Origin: Nostoc punctiforme NIES-2108
GTDB taxonomy: Bacteria; Cyanobacteriota; Cyanobacteriia; Cyanobacteriales; Nostocaceae
Length of the DNA: 62,237 nt
Reading direction: 5' to 3'
Assembly (NCBI GenBank): GCA_003326195.1
Contig: LXQE01000169.1
Coordinates: 1 to 62,237 of the forward strand
The notes below the pieces were generated by a model, which saw only the letters and a program-made list of their open reading frames with translations, made no database searches and had not been told where the DNA came from. Shown piece after piece: positions 8,122 through 16,518 of this stretch (position 1 is the first letter of the stretch; every line of letters begins with the position of its first letter). The translations under genes were made by a program, and so were the position numbers.

Positions 8122-8490
8122 TTACGCTCCCTTTTGGATTTTTTGGATTTGCTGGAATGCTTGCTGATAGCGGTATCTAGAAAAATCATTCGGGTTTTTG
8201 GCGATATAGCCTTTGACGCGATCGCTGCGTCGGAGTTGAGCCATTAATCGCCCTACTCTCCCCAAAACCCATGCTTGATAGGGCGACAAGGGCGACTCGC
8301 GATCATGAGTGTTATCGGCTTTTTTGGGGTAGGCATCTCTGAAACTGGGGATTCTCCAGAAGGCTAAATTCTCCCAAGTGACCAAAGTCGAGCGGCTAAC
8401 ACCCAAGACCTCAGCTAAATATGTCTTGGTAGATGGGAAATCCAGGAATGAGTCTATGTCTGTAGAATGTTTGCTCCGTCTAGGTTTCAT
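8122..8490 (-). CDS. Putative helix-turn-helix DNA-binding protein
   Basis: The 122-residue form starts at the ATG at 8490 (MKPRRSKHSTD); an upstream TTG at 8538 is less likely. Residues about 15-40 (FPSTKTYLAEVLGVSRSTLV) have the spacing of a helix-turn-helix, with a basic tail. It is the first gene of the minus-strand operon running to 3229 and may regulate it. It diverges from the RHH-protein operon, with about 270 bp between them. Confidence 0.5.
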   Translation of the reverse strand: MKPRRSKHSTDIDSFLDFPSTKTYLAEVLGVSRSTLVTWENLAFWRIPSFRDAYPKKADNTHDRESPLSPYQAWVLGRVGRLMAQLRRSDRVKGYIAKNPNDFSRYRYQQAFQQIQKIQKGA

Positions 8491-8695
8491 GGGTTTACTA
8501 CAGTAATCAATGTGAATCAGATAGTAACTAGCTAGCAATCAGAATAAGTACACATCACAATGTCGCTCCTCATCGCTAAACCCCTTACTGTGTAAGTCGC
8601 TGGGGTACTCGTAGGACGCTAATTAGTGGCTTGTTGTTGATCGATTGCCTTAGATGCTATTATAACCCTAACCACGTTAATAACGCAATGCACCC

Positions 8696-8758
8696 ATTTA
8701 CCCTAATGACTTGATTTATCCTTAAGGGGATAATCAAAGGTATGTAAATGTGGTAAAT
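8696..8758. promoter_or_regulatory. Nested palindromic operator upstream of RHH gene
   Basis: TTATCC-TTAAGG-GGATAA (8716-8733), extended by TGATT/ATCA arms to 8712-8736, lies just upstream of the GTG of the RHH gene. It is flanked by a second inverted pair, ATTTACC (8696-8702) and GGTAAAT (8752-8758). Ribbon-helix-helix plasmid proteins usually bind such repeats at their own promoter, so autoregulation is likely (inference). Confidence 0.4.
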
Positions 8759-8763
8759 CTGTT

Positions 8764-8949
8764 GTGACTGAAGAAAAACAAGTAACTTACAAAATGTTTC
8801 TACCTGAATCTATGAGGGCTAGATTCAAGTCAATCTGCGCTCTCAAAGGTGTAAGCATGAATGAGGTTTTGCTTGAGTTAGTAGAAACTTGGGTAACAGA
8901 AAACGAAGCCCACTCATCTAAAACTGATAGAGGCAAAGGAGCGGCATGA
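8764..8949 (+). CDS. Ribbon-helix-helix (RHH) family protein
   Basis: A 61-residue protein with a GTG start. The segment VTYKMFLPESMRARFKSICA followed by LKGVSMNEVLLELVETWV is a clear beta-strand plus two-helix RHH pattern, as in plasmid copy-control or partition proteins. The basic tail may bind DNA non-specifically. It overlaps the next gene by 4 bp (ATGA) and is first in a four- or five-gene plus-strand operon. A palindrome just upstream is a candidate autoregulatory site. Confidence 0.65.
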   Translation: MTEEKQVTYKMFLPESMRARFKSICALKGVSMNEVLLELVETWVTENEAHSSKTDRGKGAA

Positions 8950-9404
8950 ATGTAAAAACCATCAACCCTTTTGAATTACCATCACTGCCATTAGACAATT
9001 ATTTACAATTGCCCAGCTATCAAGCTATTTACTTTGTCTTTAGTGAAGATGAGATTGCTTATATTGGCAAGACTAAGAACCTTACTCAAAGGTTGAAAGC
9101 GCACAATAGACGCAAACAGTTCACCAAAATGGGAGATAAAACCCGTATTGCATGGCTTGAGTGTAGCGATACGCAACTATTAGGACAGATAGAAACAGCT
9201 TTAATTAACTATTTCAAACCAAAGCTCAACGGAACAAATAATCCCGATGCCAGCGATAGATTGACTGTTTATTTCTCAGACGACACCACTCTTAAAAAAA
9301 TTGAAGAATGGGCAAAAGAAGAAAATAGAAGTGCTAGCAATCTTGCAGCTACTCTACTCGCTAAAGCAGTACAGGATAAAGATAAACAAGAGAAATCAGC
9401 ATGA
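8946..9404 (+). CDS. GIY-YIG nuclease domain fused to RHH-like C-terminus
   Basis: The protein has 152 residues. AIYFVFSEDEIAYIGKTKNL (about residues 28-47), then R-L-K-A-H and a conserved E in QIETALINYFKPKLN, is a compact GIY-YIG nuclease. Residues about 95-145 (TVYFSDDTTLKKIEEWAKEE then NRSASNLAATLLAKAV) look like a second RHH-type DNA-binding module. The upstream partner is itself an RHH protein, translationally coupled by ATGA overlap. A site-specific nicking role in plasmid biology is possible. Confidence 0.6.
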   Translation: MNVKTINPFELPSLPLDNYLQLPSYQAIYFVFSEDEIAYIGKTKNLTQRLKAHNRRKQFTKMGDKTRIAWLECSDTQLLGQIETALINYFKPKLNGTNNPDASDRLTVYFSDDTTLKKIEEWAKEENRSASNLAATLLAKAVQDKDKQEKSA

Positions 9405-9709
9405 CCCACGCACAGCCAGAGGACACAAGACAGCTGATTGAGAATCTAGCCAGACAGCAAGCTAATACTCAGCAACAACTAGACTCATTTATCGAAACTG
9501 CCACCAGTGTTTTAGCTCGTAGTGCTGTGCTGGACGGTGTGGTTTTGGAATTACGGGAAAGTACAGAAAATTTACAACACAATTTTGAACAGCATCAACG
9601 TAATTTTGAACAGCACCAACGTAACTTTGAGGAGCATCAACGGACTACAAATGCTGCATTGGCAAGCTTAGAAGCAATCTTAGTTCAGTTAGTTGGGCGT
9701 TTACCTTGA
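9401..9709 (+). CDS. Coiled-coil protein with NFEQHQR repeats
   Basis: A 102-residue helical protein. Residues about 64-82 contain three near-identical heptads (NFEQHQR, NFEQHQR, NFEEHQR), visible in the DNA as a short tandem repeat at 9580-9640 that could vary in copy number. It overlaps the upstream gene by 4 bp. No enzymatic motif; it is probably an oligomerisation or adaptor protein. Confidence 0.45.
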   Translation: MTHAQPEDTRQLIENLARQQANTQQQLDSFIETATSVLARSAVLDGVVLELRESTENLQHNFEQHQRNFEQHQRNFEEHQRTTNAALASLEAILVQLVGRLP

Positions 9710-9769
9710 GATGCGATGCCTACGGCGAGCTATTCGGTTTCGCCAAAAGATAAAACGGGAGAATTGACA

Positions 9770-10429
9770 ATGGTCAGCAGTCTTAAAGAACTAATTGATG
9801 AGCCAGAATTAGGTCATACCTCAGACCCAGAGGAAAGGTTTATCAGCAGTGGCGTAAGTTGGGAAAGTTATGAAGCGCTACTAGTCAAACTAGAAAACAA
9901 CTCTCATTACCGTGTTACTTATTTAGATGAAATATTAGAGATAGTGTCGCCATCAATCAGGCATGAAAAAATCAAAACGAATTTAGGGATGCTGTTAGAG
10001 CGTTTCTTTTACAGCAAGCGTATTCGTTTTGTACCTATGGGAAGTTCTACTTTTAGAAACAAAGCAAAAAAAGCAGGTGCAGAACCAGACGAATGTTATT
10101 GCATAGGTGAAGAGAAAAGTGTACCGGACTTAGCCATAGAAGTAGTTCTCACCAGTGGCAACATAAATAAATTGGAAATCTACCGAAGATTAGGAGTTGC
10201 AGAAGTTTGGTTTTGGGAGAGAAACCAGTTTAAGTTGTATCACTTACGGGACAATTCCCAGAATGACGTTGCCACCATTTACCCTGATACCTATGGATAT
10301 GAGCAAATAGCAACAAGCGAGATACTGCCAGAATTGGACATTTCCCTGCTGGAGCAATGTATTTCAATTTCAGATTCAATTCAGGCTGTTGATGAATTTG
10401 AACAGGGGTTAAAAGCGGATAATGAGTGA
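9770..10429 (+). CDS. Uma2 family (DUF820) putative endonuclease
   Basis: The signature is PDLAIEVVLTSG...KLEIYRRLGVAEVWFW, with an upstream conserved E and P-D...E-V, the PD-(D/E)xK-like core of the cyanobacterial Uma2/DUF820 family. I chose the ATG at 9770 (MVSSLKEL) because GGGAGA precedes it. The upstream ATG at 9716 would put translated repeat DNA (a GCGATGCC-type palindromic repeat) at the N-terminus. These proteins are very numerous in cyanobacteria and their role is unclear. Confidence 0.7.
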   Translation: MVSSLKELIDEPELGHTSDPEERFISSGVSWESYEALLVKLENNSHYRVTYLDEILEIVSPSIRHEKIKTNLGMLLERFFYSKRIRFVPMGSSTFRNKAKKAGAEPDECYCIGEEKSVPDLAIEVVLTSGNINKLEIYRRLGVAEVWFWERNQFKLYHLRDNSQNDVATIYPDTYGYEQIATSEILPELDISLLEQCISISDSIQAVDEFEQGLKADNE

Positions 10430-10592
10430 AACAAATAGCGCCGTGATCGCTCAACTCTACGAGAGATTAGAGCGATTTGAGGCGAACACAAATAGAACCT
10501 TGGCTAGTCAGACAGTACTTTTAGAAGAAGTTTTACGGATACTCTGCGATGCCTACGGCAGCAAGCTACGCAATGGTGCTACTGATATATGA
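10422..10592 (+). CDS. Small helical protein, 56 aa, ending in repeat DNA
   Basis: The ATG overlaps the Uma2 stop. It encodes MSETNSAVIAQLYERLERFE onward, a short amphipathic helix. The last 15 residues (LCDAYGSKLRNGATDI) are encoded by a dispersed GCGATGCC...CTACGC palindromic repeat (10546-10571), so the natural C-terminus was probably replaced by repeat insertion. Real but possibly truncated; function unknown. Confidence 0.35.
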   Translation: MSETNSAVIAQLYERLERFEANTNRTLASQTVLLEEVLRILCDAYGSKLRNGATDI

Positions 10593-10749
10593 AGAGATTT
10601 CCAGAGTATGCGATCCCCTTACCAATAGTTTGTATTTTTGAGGATTACACAAAAGACATAAAATCTTAGCTTAATTCATCTAGAGTTCACAAAATAACTA
10701 GCAAAAAAAATGCTAGCTACACAGCCCTCAGCTTTTTGAGTGCGATCGC

Positions 10750-10887
10750 AGGGATTAGTCAATCAATCCACCACGGTAAGCAAAAGCAGCGCACAAAGAA
10801 ACGTTTACTAGACGTTTCAGCCCCCGGACTCTGCAACCAGCAAGTCAGTTATATATTTATGTATTTCAAGCTTACCGACTAATCCCT
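10750..10887 (+). ncRNA. Strongly folded intergenic segment upstream of rep operon
   Basis: AGGGATTAGTC (10750-10760) plus GGTAAGC (10775-10781) pair perfectly with the contiguous GCTTACCGACTAATCCCT (10870-10887), giving 18 bp with a 14-nt bulge. Inside, GAAACGT (10798-10804) and ACGTTTC (10812-10818) form another perfect stem. The rest of 10593-10942 has no gene. The position just before the CyRepA1 operon suggests a structured leader RNA, a copy-control RNA or an origin structure. Strand and transcription are unproven. Confidence 0.45.
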
Positions 10888-10911
10888 ACAATCTGCAAAT
10901 TTAAAAGTTAA

Positions 10912-10945
10912 GGGGCTGTCCAAACCAACAAAGGACAACCCAATG
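10912..10945 (+). promoter_or_regulatory. Hairpin occluding the ribosome binding site of the rep operon
   Basis: GGGCTGTCC (10913-10921) can pair with GGACAACCC (10933-10941) through 8 of 9 positions. The second arm contains the AAAGGA ribosome site of the gene starting at 10943. Translation of the small leader gene, and by coupling of the replication protein, could be limited by this hairpin. Confidence 0.45.
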
Positions 10946-11275
10946 AATAAACCCCTCACTTTTGACAGACAGGGGTTTGCGAATGAAAAGCCTAGTATTC
11001 TAACGCAAACTTTCCCCAACAATCAAGAATCTCGAATTTCGGAATTATCAAACCATATAAGCGATCGCCGAACTAGCACCAAATATTTAAAAGCGGGTTG
11101 CTGTGACGTTGCTCTAAGACCATGCCCCGACCCGGATAAGTTACTGCGATCGCCTAACCTCAACTTAGAGGAGTCCTTTTACTTACAGCGATTAGTCAAG
11201 CTTGGCTGGTTTAGTGGTCAGGTGTCCGCCGTACTTCTCCAAATTGAAGCCAAGGTTGGAGGGGTGGCAGTATGA
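10943..11275 (+). CDS. Small protein preceding the replication gene, 110 aa
   Basis: MNKPLTFDRQGFANEKPSIL onward. I do not recognise a domain; there are two Cys in GCCDVALRPCPDPDK. The ATG has AAAGGA upstream but inside a possible hairpin. Its stop overlaps the start of the replication gene by 4 bp (ATGA), so translation of the two is coupled, and it may serve as a regulated leader for rep expression. Confidence 0.55.
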   Translation: MNKPLTFDRQGFANEKPSILTQTFPNNQESRISELSNHISDRRTSTKYLKAGCCDVALRPCPDPDKLLRSPNLNLEESFYLQRLVKLGWFSGQVSAVLLQIEAKVGGVAV

Positions 11276-14200
11276 ATCACAAAGGATTCGGCAAGATAGC
11301 CTCACCCCAAAAATCACTAAATCAAGAACTAAGGCAGGTTTTCAGAAAATTCAACAAGCGAGGTAAGCTCAGAAGTACCCCTTGGGCTTTGCATGAAGTC
11401 TCAAGACTTGAGTCCAGAGATGGAAAAGTCCATCAAGTTGTTGTAGCCTCCAGCCAAAATGACATGGCGCAAGGTGATGCCTGCTCTGGGCGTAGCCATC
11501 ACCATGATAGCGAAATTCAAGCACTGGGTAATTATCAAGGATTCAAAGAGCCATCCGCACCTTATACTTTGCCAGCCAGAGAAGATTTTGAAGCAAGCCA
11601 CTGGCAAGAGTGGGGTGAGAGTGGGATTGACAGCGAGATAGCGGCACTTAACTTCAAATCGCTGTCAGGGAATGCCGCTTTTGATTATCTCCTCTACTCC
11701 GATAAAATCAGCCGCCGCAACGATGGGCGGCTACGCGATGGGGATATGCGGCGATATGCTCACCTGTCTAATGGTGGTTGGTGGTGTAGCGGAATAAATA
11801 TTATCACTGGTGAAGATTCCGATTGGGGATGCTTCAAGCCCAACACGCCAAGAATAGATGAGGGTAACAGCAAGGCAATTAAGTATGAGCATCCCCCCAA
11901 AGTTGACACAGAAATTTTTGCCTTACGGATTCCCGCCCGAATCTGGGAATTAATTAGCCGCCGCTACGATGTGGCACTACCAGAAAATTACCAAAGTTTA
12001 CCTTTTGGTGATTTTTGGCGATGGGTGAGAGAGAATACCCAAATTCCCGTTATCATCTGCGAGGGTGCTAAAAAAGCAGCTGCAATCCTATCTTGTGGTT
12101 ATGTCGCCATTGGTATACCCGGAGTATGGGGAGGCCGTCGCCAACCAAAGGATGAATACGGCGAAAATAACGGCGCACCGTACCTAATCCCACAGTTAGC
12201 CGCTTATGCTCAATCAGGCAGGCGAATTTATTTCTGTTTCGATGCCGATGTGAAGCGCACCACGGTTAGAAGCGTGAATGGTGCGATCGCTAAAACTGCC
12301 AAGCTTTTATCTTTGCGTGGTTGTGAAGTCCGAGTAATGGGGTGGCATCTGGTATTAGGCAAAGGGATTGATGATGTCCTAGCCGCTTACGGCCGCGACC
12401 AATTTGATACTATTTACTGCGATGCCCTGAAATTGGATGAGTGGAATACCAAGCAACTAAGACGGCTCACATACACCCCAGATTTGAACTTAAATCAGCG
12501 TTACTTGGGTGAGTTGGCTATTCCTTTGGGTAAACAGCTAATAGGCTTGAAATCGCCAAAGAACACAGGTAAAACTCACTTGCTCCAGTGGCTAACTGAC
12601 CCGATAATTCGCGCTGGTGAGAGGAGAGTGTTAGTAATTACCCATCGGGTGCAACTTGCTACGCAGCTTGTAAAAAAACTGGGATTACCTTTCATTACCG
12701 AAGTGAAGCAGACTGAGCAAGGCTCACATTTCGGAATGGGGTTAGTAATTGATAGCTTACATCCAAAAAGCCAAGCCAAATTTAACCCTGATGAGTGGAA
12801 AGGGTGCTGGTTGATTTTGGATGAAATCATGCAGCTAATCTGGCATTTGTTGAGCAGTTCGACTTGTCAGACCGATCGCGTAGCCATCATCAAAAATTTC
12901 AAACGCCTGCTACAAAATGTTGTTAATTATGGTGGGAAAATCTTCATTGCCGATGCTGACTTAAACGATATTGGTATTGACTTTATCAAAGGACTAATTG
13001 GGCAAGAGATTGACACTTTTCTCGTGGAAAATACATTTCAGTTTGTAGAGCCTTGGCAGGTAAATTTAGTACAGGGTAATAATCCAGCACAATTAGTAAA
13101 AATCCTGACCCAAAAACTAGAGAATGGGGATAAGTGCTTTGTTGCTTTGTCTGGACAACGGGCTAGTTCTAAATGGGGTTCTCGCAATTTGGAGGCGTAT
13201 TATAAAAAACTGCTGCCACACCTGAGAATTTTACGAATTGATTCTAAAAGTACAACTACTCTTGGTCATCCGGCTTTTGGCTGTACAGATGATTTAAATG
13301 AGGTAATTAAAAACTATGACCTTGTTCTAACTACCTCGACCATTGAGACTGGGGTATCAATTGAAGAAAAGCATTTTGATTATGTTTTTGGGATTTTTCA
13401 AGGCGTACAAACTACCGATGGTGTCAGACAGCATTTATCACGTTACCGCCCTCCAGTCCCTCGTTACATCTGGCTTAATCCAGTAGGCATCAATAGGGTA
13501 GGCAATGGCTCCAATAGTGTCAAGGCATTACTAGCAGGTGAGTACATCAAGAATAAAGCCAATATTAAAAAGCTCGTTGATTTGGGATTTGAGGAATCGA
13601 TAGAAGGCAATTTTGAGAGCATTTGCATTAATACTTGGGCGAAGTTAGGGGCAATCATCAATGATGGGATGAATAGCTATGAATCGCAAATTATTAGTGA
13701 TTTGAAATCTGAGGGACATATCATCTGTGAAGTCAGCGCAGATGAATTACCCGAACCCGCAGAAGTAGAAACTACTAAGCAAGAAATTTACAACAACTGC
13801 AAATCAGAATATGCGGGACATTGTGAGAATGTCACTGCATCTGAAAGCATTACAGATGAACAGTTTTTGAAACTAGATAAACAAAATTGCAAAACTGAGT
13901 CCGAACAGTTAAAACACAGAAAAGGTGAGATTGAAAGGCGTTATAACGTGACCGTTACTCCCGAATTAGTAGAGAAAGATGATCAAAACTGGTATTCTAT
14001 AATTCGACTAGATTACTACCTTGGCGTGGGTAGGGAATTTCTACCGGATAGAGAAATAAACGTCATGTCTACCGCTTTAAAAAATGGCGATGGAGATTAT
14101 TTCATTCCCGATACTAATAAAAGCTTTATTGGGAAAAAAATTGATGCTTTAGACTGGATTGGGTACAAAGAGCTTCGAGAAACGGACGGATTGAGCAACA

Positions 14201-15102
14201 ATCACCCATTAGCACAAGCAGTATTTGAGAAAGCAAAAACTCATCAATCCGATTTGAGTTTAATTCTTGGCGCTAAGAGTAATATGTTTGCTCTTCTAAA
14301 TACTCCCATGCAAGTCTGTCAAAAACTAGCATCTCTTACTGGGTATAAATTCCCTCGATTGCGGCGAGAGGGAACACGAGGCAACCAAGTCTGGATTTAC
14401 GGTGTCGCCGCGCCAGACTTCCAAAAAGATGATGAGGGGAATCTGGTTTTTGTCGATGGTCGCGCTGTTCCCGTTAGCGATCGCCGAGAGGAAGTTTTTA
14501 TGGCATGGGTAGAGCGCGATATCCTAGCCAGAGAAAAAGCCGCCAAAGCCAAACTGGAGGCACAAGTACAAGCAACAATTCCCAATTGCCAATTGTCAGC
14601 ACTTGCAGAAACCGAAATTAATACGCTGACTACATTACAAGAACAGTACGCAGAGCAAAAAACACAGGCCCTAACAGAAGAAGTTGAGTCAATAGTCATC
14701 ACTCATGACTCAGAAAGTCAGGTAATCATAGCTGAGTTACCAGTTGAAAATCATCAGCAGTCCACAGAAGCGGTAATTGAGAAACTACTAAAAATTTCTA
14801 ATTGGGGAGAAGTTGCGGCGAACCAAGCCGAGATTGATCAAGTTTGGCCGCTACTTTCAGAAAACCAGCGTTCGCATCTCTGGCAACTTCATACTGAATA
14901 TCAGCAGCAATTGTCTTTAGAGGAATTGGCACATCGGGCGATCGCTACACAAGCTGAAATTAAGGAAACGGGTTTTGGTTCCCACTTCCGAAGCTATGTT
15001 TTGAAAGCTGTTAGAGGGGGAATAGCGATCGCTCGGAAATGCTGGGGCGACAAGCAAGAATGCTCAATTCCTTTAAATCAACTATTGCTAGCCACTGGTT
15101 AG
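11272..15102 (+). CDS. Plasmid replication protein, CyRepA1 family (DUF3854 plus helicase-like domain)
   Basis: The protein has 1276 residues. A Toprim-like DUF3854 domain is visible at about 255-380 (CEGAKKAAAI near 263, then IYFCFDADV and GKGIDDVL), as in primases. A P-loop ATPase/helicase-like region follows, with SPKNTGKTHLL near 427 and WLILDEIMQL near 511. A TSTIETGVSIE motif near 686 resembles a helicase motif, and the C-terminal third is variable. This combination is the CyRepA1 family of cyanobacterial large-plasmid replication proteins. It should prime or unwind at the plasmid origin, probably in the folded segment upstream. It is coupled to the small upstream gene. Confidence 0.8.
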   Translation: MNHKGFGKIASPQKSLNQELRQVFRKFNKRGKLRSTPWALHEVSRLESRDGKVHQVVVASSQNDMAQGDACSGRSHHHDSEIQALGNYQGFKEPSAPYTLPAREDFEASHWQEWGESGIDSEIAALNFKSLSGNAAFDYLLYSDKISRRNDGRLRDGDMRRYAHLSNGGWWCSGINIITGEDSDWGCFKPNTPRIDEGNSKAIKYEHPPKVDTEIFALRIPARIWELISRRYDVALPENYQSLPFGDFWRWVRENTQIPVIICEGAKKAAAILSCGYVAIGIPGVWGGRRQPKDEYGENNGAPYLIPQLAAYAQSGRRIYFCFDADVKRTTVRSVNGAIAKTAKLLSLRGCEVRVMGWHLVLGKGIDDVLAAYGRDQFDTIYCDALKLDEWNTKQLRRLTYTPDLNLNQRYLGELAIPLGKQLIGLKSPKNTGKTHLLQWLTDPIIRAGERRVLVITHRVQLATQLVKKLGLPFITEVKQTEQGSHFGMGLVIDSLHPKSQAKFNPDEWKGCWLILDEIMQLIWHLLSSSTCQTDRVAIIKNFKRLLQNVVNYGGKIFIADADLNDIGIDFIKGLIGQEIDTFLVENTFQFVEPWQVNLVQGNNPAQLVKILTQKLENGDKCFVALSGQRASSKWGSRNLEAYYKKLLPHLRILRIDSKSTTTLGHPAFGCTDDLNEVIKNYDLVLTTSTIETGVSIEEKHFDYVFGIFQGVQTTDGVRQHLSRYRPPVPRYIWLNPVGINRVGNGSNSVKALLAGEYIKNKANIKKLVDLGFEESIEGNFESICINTWAKLGAIINDGMNSYESQIISDLKSEGHIICEVSADELPEPAEVETTKQEIYNNCKSEYAGHCENVTASESITDEQFLKLDKQNCKTESEQLKHRKGEIERRYNVTVTPELVEKDDQNWYSIIRLDYYLGVGREFLPDREINVMSTALKNGDGDYFIPDTNKSFIGKKIDALDWIGYKELRETDGLSNNHPLAQAVFEKAKTHQSDLSLILGAKSNMFALLNTPMQVCQKLASLTGYKFPRLRREGTRGNQVWIYGVAAPDFQKDDEGNLVFVDGRAVPVSDRREEVFMAWVERDILAREKAAKAKLEAQVQATIPNCQLSALAETEINTLTTLQEQYAEQKTQALTEEVESIVITHDSESQVIIAELPVENHQQSTEAVIEKLLKISNWGEVAANQAEIDQVWPLLSENQRSHLWQLHTEYQQQLSLEELAHRAIATQAEIKETGFGSHFRSYVLKAVRGGIAIARKCWGDKQECSIPLNQLLLATG

Positions 15103-15336
15103 AGTTTGTGTACCTAGTCAATTTTCAGAACACCAAACAATCATGACAAAAACAAAAATATCATATTTAGCAACCCCTGAAGAGGTAGCGGAGTATTGGC
15201 AAGTCCTTTTGCAGACTTTCTGATGGATTAGACCAGATAAAAAACAGTTGAAATCCATCACTCGCTAATTTCGTGTTCAAACTTGATAAATAACGGGAAC
15301 AATAATTATGTAGATGTATAAATATATAAAATAACA

Positions 15337-16518
15337 ATGAGTGGAAAAAAGAAACCCTGGCTGCCTATAGTTATCGCAGCAGTTTTAAGTTGGTTTGGCG
15401 TTAGTAAAATCCTGCAAATTACGAAAGATTATTCAGCACACCAACAAGCAATTACCGATGTACAGGCAATCGTTAATGAAAATAGTAATATTAATAGTAT
15501 TCCCAATTTGGATGCTTTAAAAGCAAACCAAACCAAGATACAGCAAACCATTGAACAGCTAAAAATAGTTCCAAATCTACCAGGATATCCATATCAGAAT
15601 GCCCAAAATCAAATATCACAGTTAAATCAATTACTTGCTAAACTTGACTCAAAAATCCAGGTTGAAGAAGCAGCTTTCAATAATTTACAAGCTGCACTTA
15701 AATTAGATGAGGAAGCAGCAATACTAGTCCAAGAGAAAGCTTACTCCAATAATTGGCAAGAAGCGAAAGGTAAATGGCAGCAGGCAATTAGCATTTTAGA
15801 AAAAATTCCTACAGCTACCTATGTTTCCGATACAGCAAAGCTTGGAATATTATCTGTAAAACGCAACTTTAATGATGTAGATAAGGTGATTACAAGTGAA
15901 CAGAAATCACTTCAAAACTTTTCATCAGCAGTTGAATTAGCTCAAAAAGCTACTAACCTTACTAAAGATACTACATTAATCACATTACCTGAATTATTGA
16001 ATGCAAAGTTGCAATGGCAGCAGGCAATTAATTTACTTGCAAATGTTTCTTCGGCAACTAATCTATCTTTGAAAGCACAATCCCAACTTAGCATTTATCG
16101 CAATAATTATCGCCAAGTTAGTAATGCAATTGATGAAATTAAAAAATGTCTAACACAAAAAACTAGTTTTGAGAGTGAATGTACAGCAAGCATCTCATTA
16201 TATATTAGTCCTCCTGAAACCCTAACCGCATTGCTCGAAGATATCAAAAAAGAAGAAGATGCTAATAATCAAATTGCTTCTTCTGAATTTAACAGTACAT
16301 CTGGTACTTCCTCAGATACTTCAGATGAATCTAGCAGTAGTAACTATAGCGGCTATAGTGGTGGTTACAGTAGTGGTTATCGTAGCCATTCCGGTTCAGT
16401 TTCCGTAAATGGATACACTCGTAGAGATGGAACTTACGTCAATAGTCACACCCGCAGCGCTCCAGGTTCTCGTGTAAGTGGTTTTGGTAGTTTTCGTTCT
16501 GGAGGAGCGAGTTCATGA
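15337..16518 (+). CDS. Membrane-anchored helical protein with YgiB-like Gly/Ser/Tyr-rich tail
   Basis: The 393-residue protein has an N-terminal transmembrane helix (WLPIVIAAVLSWFGVSKIL). Helical repeats containing W-x-x-A-x-x-L-x-x-I-P follow (about residues 140-165 and 225-250). The C-terminus is Ser/Gly/Tyr-rich, with VNGYTRRDGTYVNSHTRSAP and a final GFGSFRSGGASS. The tail recalls E. coli YgiB (DUF1190), and the next gene, coupled by ATGA, is YgiC-like, so the pair parallels ygiBC. Exact role unknown; envelope-associated by its anchor. Confidence 0.5.
   Translation: MSGKKKPWLPIVIAAVLSWFGVSKILQITKDYSAHQQAITDVQAIVNENSNINSIPNLDALKANQTKIQQTIEQLKIVPNLPGYPYQNAQNQISQLNQLLAKLDSKIQVEEAAFNNLQAALKLDEEAAILVQEKAYSNNWQEAKGKWQQAISILEKIPTATYVSDTAKLGILSVKRNFNDVDKVITSEQKSLQNFSSAVELAQKATNLTKDTTLITLPELLNAKLQWQQAINLLANVSSATNLSLKAQSQLSIYRNNYRQVSNAIDEIKKCLTQKTSFESECTASISLYISPPETLTALLEDIKKEEDANNQIASSEFNSTSGTSSDTSDESSSSNYSGYSGGYSSGYRSHSGSVSVNGYTRRDGTYVNSHTRSAPGSRVSGFGSFRSGGASS

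Noticed and set aside
10698..10716. CTAGCA-A7-TGCTAG hairpin as the terminator of the Uma2 operon.
   Set aside because: The A tract is in the loop and no T tract follows the stem, so it does not meet the rho-independent pattern.
15143..15223. 26-residue ORF (MTKTKISYLATPEEVAEYWQ...) downstream of the replication gene.
   Set aside because: No ribosome binding site, very short, ends abruptly; probably a gene remnant or chance.
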